A stretch of 64,000 nucleotides of DNA, from NCBI RefSeq assembly GCF_900111455.1, contig NZ_FOIE01000001.1, positions 818,376-882,375 of the forward strand, read 5' to 3'. The notes beneath the pieces are model-generated. The model saw only the letters and a program-made list of their open reading frames with translations, was not told the origin of the DNA and searched no databases. The position numbers were made by a program, and so were the translations under genes. Positions 61,672 through 64,000 of this stretch are shown here, in pieces (within the stretch, counting starts at the first letter, position 1; every line of letters starts with the position of its first letter). The DNA comes from Geodermatophilus poikilotrophus. GTDB taxonomy: Bacteria > Actinomycetota > Actinomycetes > Mycobacteriales > Geodermatophilaceae.

Positions 61672-62934
61672 ATGACGACGACCGGGTCCCCCGAGGTGTC
61701 CGGCACCTGGGTCCGACTGGCGTCCCACCGCGCCTGGTTGGACGCCGAGGGCGAGCGGCTCCTCGACTTCGCCGAGGGTGCGGGAGCGGCCGCCACCGGG
61801 TTCGCCTGGCTGGACGACGACGGCCGGCCCCAGCCGGACCAGGGCCCGCAGCTGTGGATCACCGCCCGGATGACCCACGTCTTCGCCCTGGCCTCCCTGC
61901 GCGGCCGCCCGGGAGCCGGACGGCTGGTCGACCACGGCCTGGCCGCCCTGACCGGCGCCTTCCGGGACGCCGAGCACGGGGGCTGGTACTCCGCGCTGAC
62001 CCCCGCCGGGGAGCCCGAGGGCACCGGCAAGGCCGCCTACGACCACGCCTTCGTCGTCCTCGCGGCCGCCAGCGCCACCGCGGCGGGACGGGCGGGTGCC
62101 GCGGAGCTGCTGCAGGAGGCCCTCGCCGTCGTCGAGCAGCACTTCTGGCGGCCGGACGAGGGCCGGTGCGCGGAGAGCTGGGACCAGGACTGGTCGATCC
62201 CCGAGCCCTACCGGGGCGCCAACAGCAACATGCACATGACCGAGGCCTTCCTCACCGTGGCCGCCGTGACCGGCGACACCCGCTGGCTGGACCGGGCGCT
62301 GAGCACCGCCGAGCAGCTGATCCACCGGGCGACGCGGGAGAACGGCTGGCGCCTGCCCGAGCACTTCGACGCGCAGTGGCGCCCGCTGCCGGACTACAAC
62401 GCCGAGCGCAAGAACGACAAGTTCCGCCCGTACGGCTCGACCCCGGGGCACTGGCTGGAGTGGTCGCGGCTGCTGCTGCACCTGGAGGCGGCTCTGCAGG
62501 ACGCCGGGCGGCAGGCCCCGGACTGGCTGCCGGAGGCCGCCCGCAGCCTGTTCGCCGCGGCGGTCGAGGTCGGCTGGGCCCCGGACGGGCAGCCCGGCTT
62601 CGTCTACACCCTCGACTGGGAGGACCGCCCGGTGGTCGCCTCCCGGCTGCACTGGGTGCTCACCGAGGCGATCGGTGCCGCCGCGGTGCTGCGCGCGCGC
62701 ACCGGCGAGGCGCAGTACGAGCGCTGGTACCGGACCTTCTGGGACGAGGCCGTCGCGCGCTACACCGACCGGGACCGCGGCAGCTGGGTGCACGAGCTGT
62801 CGGTCGGGGACACCCCGCCGGTCTGGTCGGGCAAGCCGGACGTCTACCACGCCTACCAGGCGGTGCTGCTGCCCCAGCTGCCCCTGGCGCCGGTGCTGGC
62901 CGGGGAGCTCAGGGCAGCGCTCGAGCGCGACTGA
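61672..62934 (+). CDS. AGE-family epimerase/isomerase, mannose isomerase-like
   Basis: 420 residues, an alpha6/alpha6 barrel. QLWITARMTHVFALASL, AYDHAFVVLAAASATAAG, ANSNMHMTEAFLTVAAVTGD, GHWLEWSRLLLHLEA and SGKPDVYHAYQAVLLPQLPL carry the conserved Arg, His and Glu residues. It fits YihS or mannose isomerase (aldose-ketose interconversion), so D-mannose to D-fructose is likely here; N-acylglucosamine 2-epimerase is less likely given the context. The ATG follows GAAGGAG. First gene of a + strand operon with an aldolase and PfkB kinase. Confidence 0.9.
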   Translation: MTTTGSPEVSGTWVRLASHRAWLDAEGERLLDFAEGAGAAATGFAWLDDDGRPQPDQGPQLWITARMTHVFALASLRGRPGAGRLVDHGLAALTGAFRDAEHGGWYSALTPAGEPEGTGKAAYDHAFVVLAAASATAAGRAGAAELLQEALAVVEQHFWRPDEGRCAESWDQDWSIPEPYRGANSNMHMTEAFLTVAAVTGDTRWLDRALSTAEQLIHRATRENGWRLPEHFDAQWRPLPDYNAERKNDKFRPYGSTPGHWLEWSRLLLHLEAALQDAGRQAPDWLPEAARSLFAAAVEVGWAPDGQPGFVYTLDWEDRPVVASRLHWVLTEAIGAAAVLRARTGEAQYERWYRTFWDEAVARYTDRDRGSWVHELSVGDTPPVWSGKPDVYHAYQAVLLPQLPLAPVLAGELRAALERD

Positions 62935-62968
62935 CCGACCCCCCACACGACGACCCGAGGAGCACCTC

Positions 62969-63802
62969 ATCCCACGCGCAGCACTGACCGACGTCCTGTC
63001 CGCGGCGCAGTCCGGGCGCCGCGGCGTCGGCGCCTTCAACGTCATCCAGGTCGAGCACGCCGAGGCCATCGTGGCCGGGGCCGGGGCCGCCGGGCGGCCG
63101 ACCGTGCTCCAGCTCAGCGAGAACGCCGTCCGCTACCACGGGGCCCTGGCCGCCGTCGGGCGGGCGATGCTCGCGGTGGCCGACGCGGCCGACGTCCCGG
63201 TGGTGGTGCACCTCGACCACGCCACCGGCGTCGAGCTGGTGGAGGAGGCGCTCGACCTCGGCTTCACGTCGGTCATGTACGACGGCTCCACGCTGCCCGT
63301 CGAGGAGAACCTCGCGACCACGCGCCGCGTCGTCGAGCGGGCGCACGGTCTCGGCGCGTCGGTCGAGGCGGAGATCGGCGAGATCGGCGGCAAGGACGGC
63401 GTCCACGCGCCCGGCGTGCGGACCCGGCCGGAGGACGCCGCCCGGTTCGTGCAGGAGACGGGCATCGACGCCGTCGCGGTGGCGGTCGGGAGCTCCCACG
63501 CGATGACCGAGCGCACCGCCCGCCTCGACCTGGACCTGATCACCGCGATCCGCGACGCCGTGCCGGTGCCGCTGGTCCTGCACGGCTCCTCCGGCGTCCC
63601 CGACGACCACCTCCGGGAGGCCGTCACCGCGGGGATGACGAAGATCAACATCTCGACGCACCTCAACGCCACCTTCACCCGCGCCGTCCGCGACGCGCTG
63701 GCCGCCGACCCTGCGCTGGTCGACCCGCGCACGTACCTGGGGGCCGCGCGGACGGCGACCGCGCGCGAGGTGGAGCGCCTCGTGCGCCTGCTCGCGGACT
63801 GA
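62969..63802 (+). CDS. Class II fructose/tagatose-bisphosphate aldolase
   Basis: About 277 residues. GVGAFNVIQVEHAEAIVAGA, VVVHLDHATGVELVEEALDL (zinc His and Asp), SVMYDGSTLPVEENLATTRR, VEAEIGEIGGKDG and the late VLHGSSGVPDDHLREAVTAG, KINISTHLN are the family blocks. It splits a ketose-bisphosphate to two triose phosphates. No ATG, GTG or TTG lies at the right place; the ribosome site GAGGAG (62957-62962) points to an ATC codon at 62969, so the true start is uncertain (ATC or a downstream CTG at 62981). Confidence 0.88.
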   Translation: MPRAALTDVLSAAQSGRRGVGAFNVIQVEHAEAIVAGAGAAGRPTVLQLSENAVRYHGALAAVGRAMLAVADAADVPVVVHLDHATGVELVEEALDLGFTSVMYDGSTLPVEENLATTRRVVERAHGLGASVEAEIGEIGGKDGVHAPGVRTRPEDAARFVQETGIDAVAVAVGSSHAMTERTARLDLDLITAIRDAVPVPLVLHGSSGVPDDHLREAVTAGMTKINISTHLNATFTRAVRDALAADPALVDPRTYLGAARTATAREVERLVRLLAD

Positions 63803-63840
63803 CCCCGTACCCGCCCCGGCCGACCCCAGGAGGACACCCC

Positions 63841-64000
63841 GTGCACGGACCCGGCCCGACGGTCCACGTCGTGAGCCCCAACCCCGCGCAGGACCGCCTG
63901 CAGGTGGTCCCCCGGCTGGTGGTCGGCGAGGTCCACCGCGCCACCGAGGTCGTCAGCCGGCCCGGGGGCAAGGGGATGATCGTGGCCCGCGGCGTGGTGC
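63841..64000 (+). CDS. PfkB-family phosphofructokinase, partial (cut by window end)
   Basis: The first 53 codons only. PTVHVVSPNPAQDRLQVVPR is the PfkB start and VHRATEVVSRPGGKGMIVAR the first signature (usually GGKGxNVAR; here Ile replaces Asn). Most similar to 1-phosphofructokinase or tagatose-6-phosphate kinase. The GTG at 63841 follows AGGAGG. Together with the aldolase before it this would convert a hexose phosphate to triose phosphates. Confidence 0.85.
   Translation, partial: MHGPGPTVHVVSPNPAQDRLQVVPRLVVGEVHRATEVVSRPGGKGMIVARGVV

Overview
The window is GC-rich, gene-dense chromosomal DNA from an actinobacterium. The evidence is the very high G+C, frequent GTG starts and GTGA/ATGA overlaps, a mycothiol-dependent enzyme family protein, a PPOX/F420-type flavin enzyme, a fabG-inhA-ferrochelatase operon as in mycobacteria, a c-di-AMP riboswitch ahead of a cell-wall transglycosylase, and an rsbW-sigF locus. 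The gene content and style of intergenic repeats suggest Geodermatophilaceae (Geodermatophilus, Blastococcus, Modestobacter); that placement is inference. No tRNA, rRNA, insertion sequence, prophage or CRISPR array was seen.

1-13 kb: a YnfA-type membrane protein; a lytic transglycosylase behind a ydaO/c-di-AMP riboswitch; a CE1758/CE1759-type luciferase-like monooxygenase and FMN reductase pair; an FMN-binding glutamate-synthase-like protein; a gluconokinase-type FGGY kinase; a DivIVA-like coiled-coil protein; an MFS carrier; a cupin; a one-domain glycosyltransferase; and a NarL-type two-component system.

13-20 kb: a GAF regulator divergent from a flavin monooxygenase with an NTF2-like N-terminal domain, then a two-gene unit consisting of a small CU044_2847/Trypco1-type protein and a 955-residue CHAT protease joined by a proline-rich linker and one membrane helix to a YVTN/YncE-type beta-propeller. 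This is the best candidate for an undescribed system: a predicted membrane-anchored protease effector with an outward-facing sensor.

20-39 kb: mostly housekeeping and stress genes. They include an SGNH hydrolase, FabG-like reductase, DUF350 protein, P-loop kinase, two AI-2E-type permeases, ankyrin protein, dienelactone hydrolase, SatD-like regulator, PAC2 protein, aromatic-acid MFS carrier, a Fur-catalase operon with a palindromic operator, purU, and an NHEJ operon (ku, DNA ligase with a degenerate phosphoesterase module, LigD polymerase).

39-47 kb: a general-stress partner-switching region. It holds a stand-alone STAS antagonist, topoisomerase IB, one polypeptide with PAS, PP2C, HATPase and STAS modules, then rsbW-sigF behind a sigma-F-type promoter. 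SPFH and NfeD membrane proteins follow.

48-53 kb: a lipoprotein hydrolase, ferrochelatase-inhA-fabG, and a maleylpyruvate isomerase-like protein.

53-64 kb: a sugar/polyol catabolic island with mannitol dehydrogenase-family reductase, SDR, two LacI regulators, an Frc-like kinase, an Frc/Rbs-type ABC importer, a mannose isomerase-like AGE protein, a class II aldolase and the beginning of a PfkB kinase. LacI-type operators with one shared consensus lie in both divergent promoter regions, suggesting coordinated control of mannose/fructose/mannitol use.

GC-rich repeats recur between genes. Family A copies are in most cases just after stop codons, and family C copies span a stop codon.
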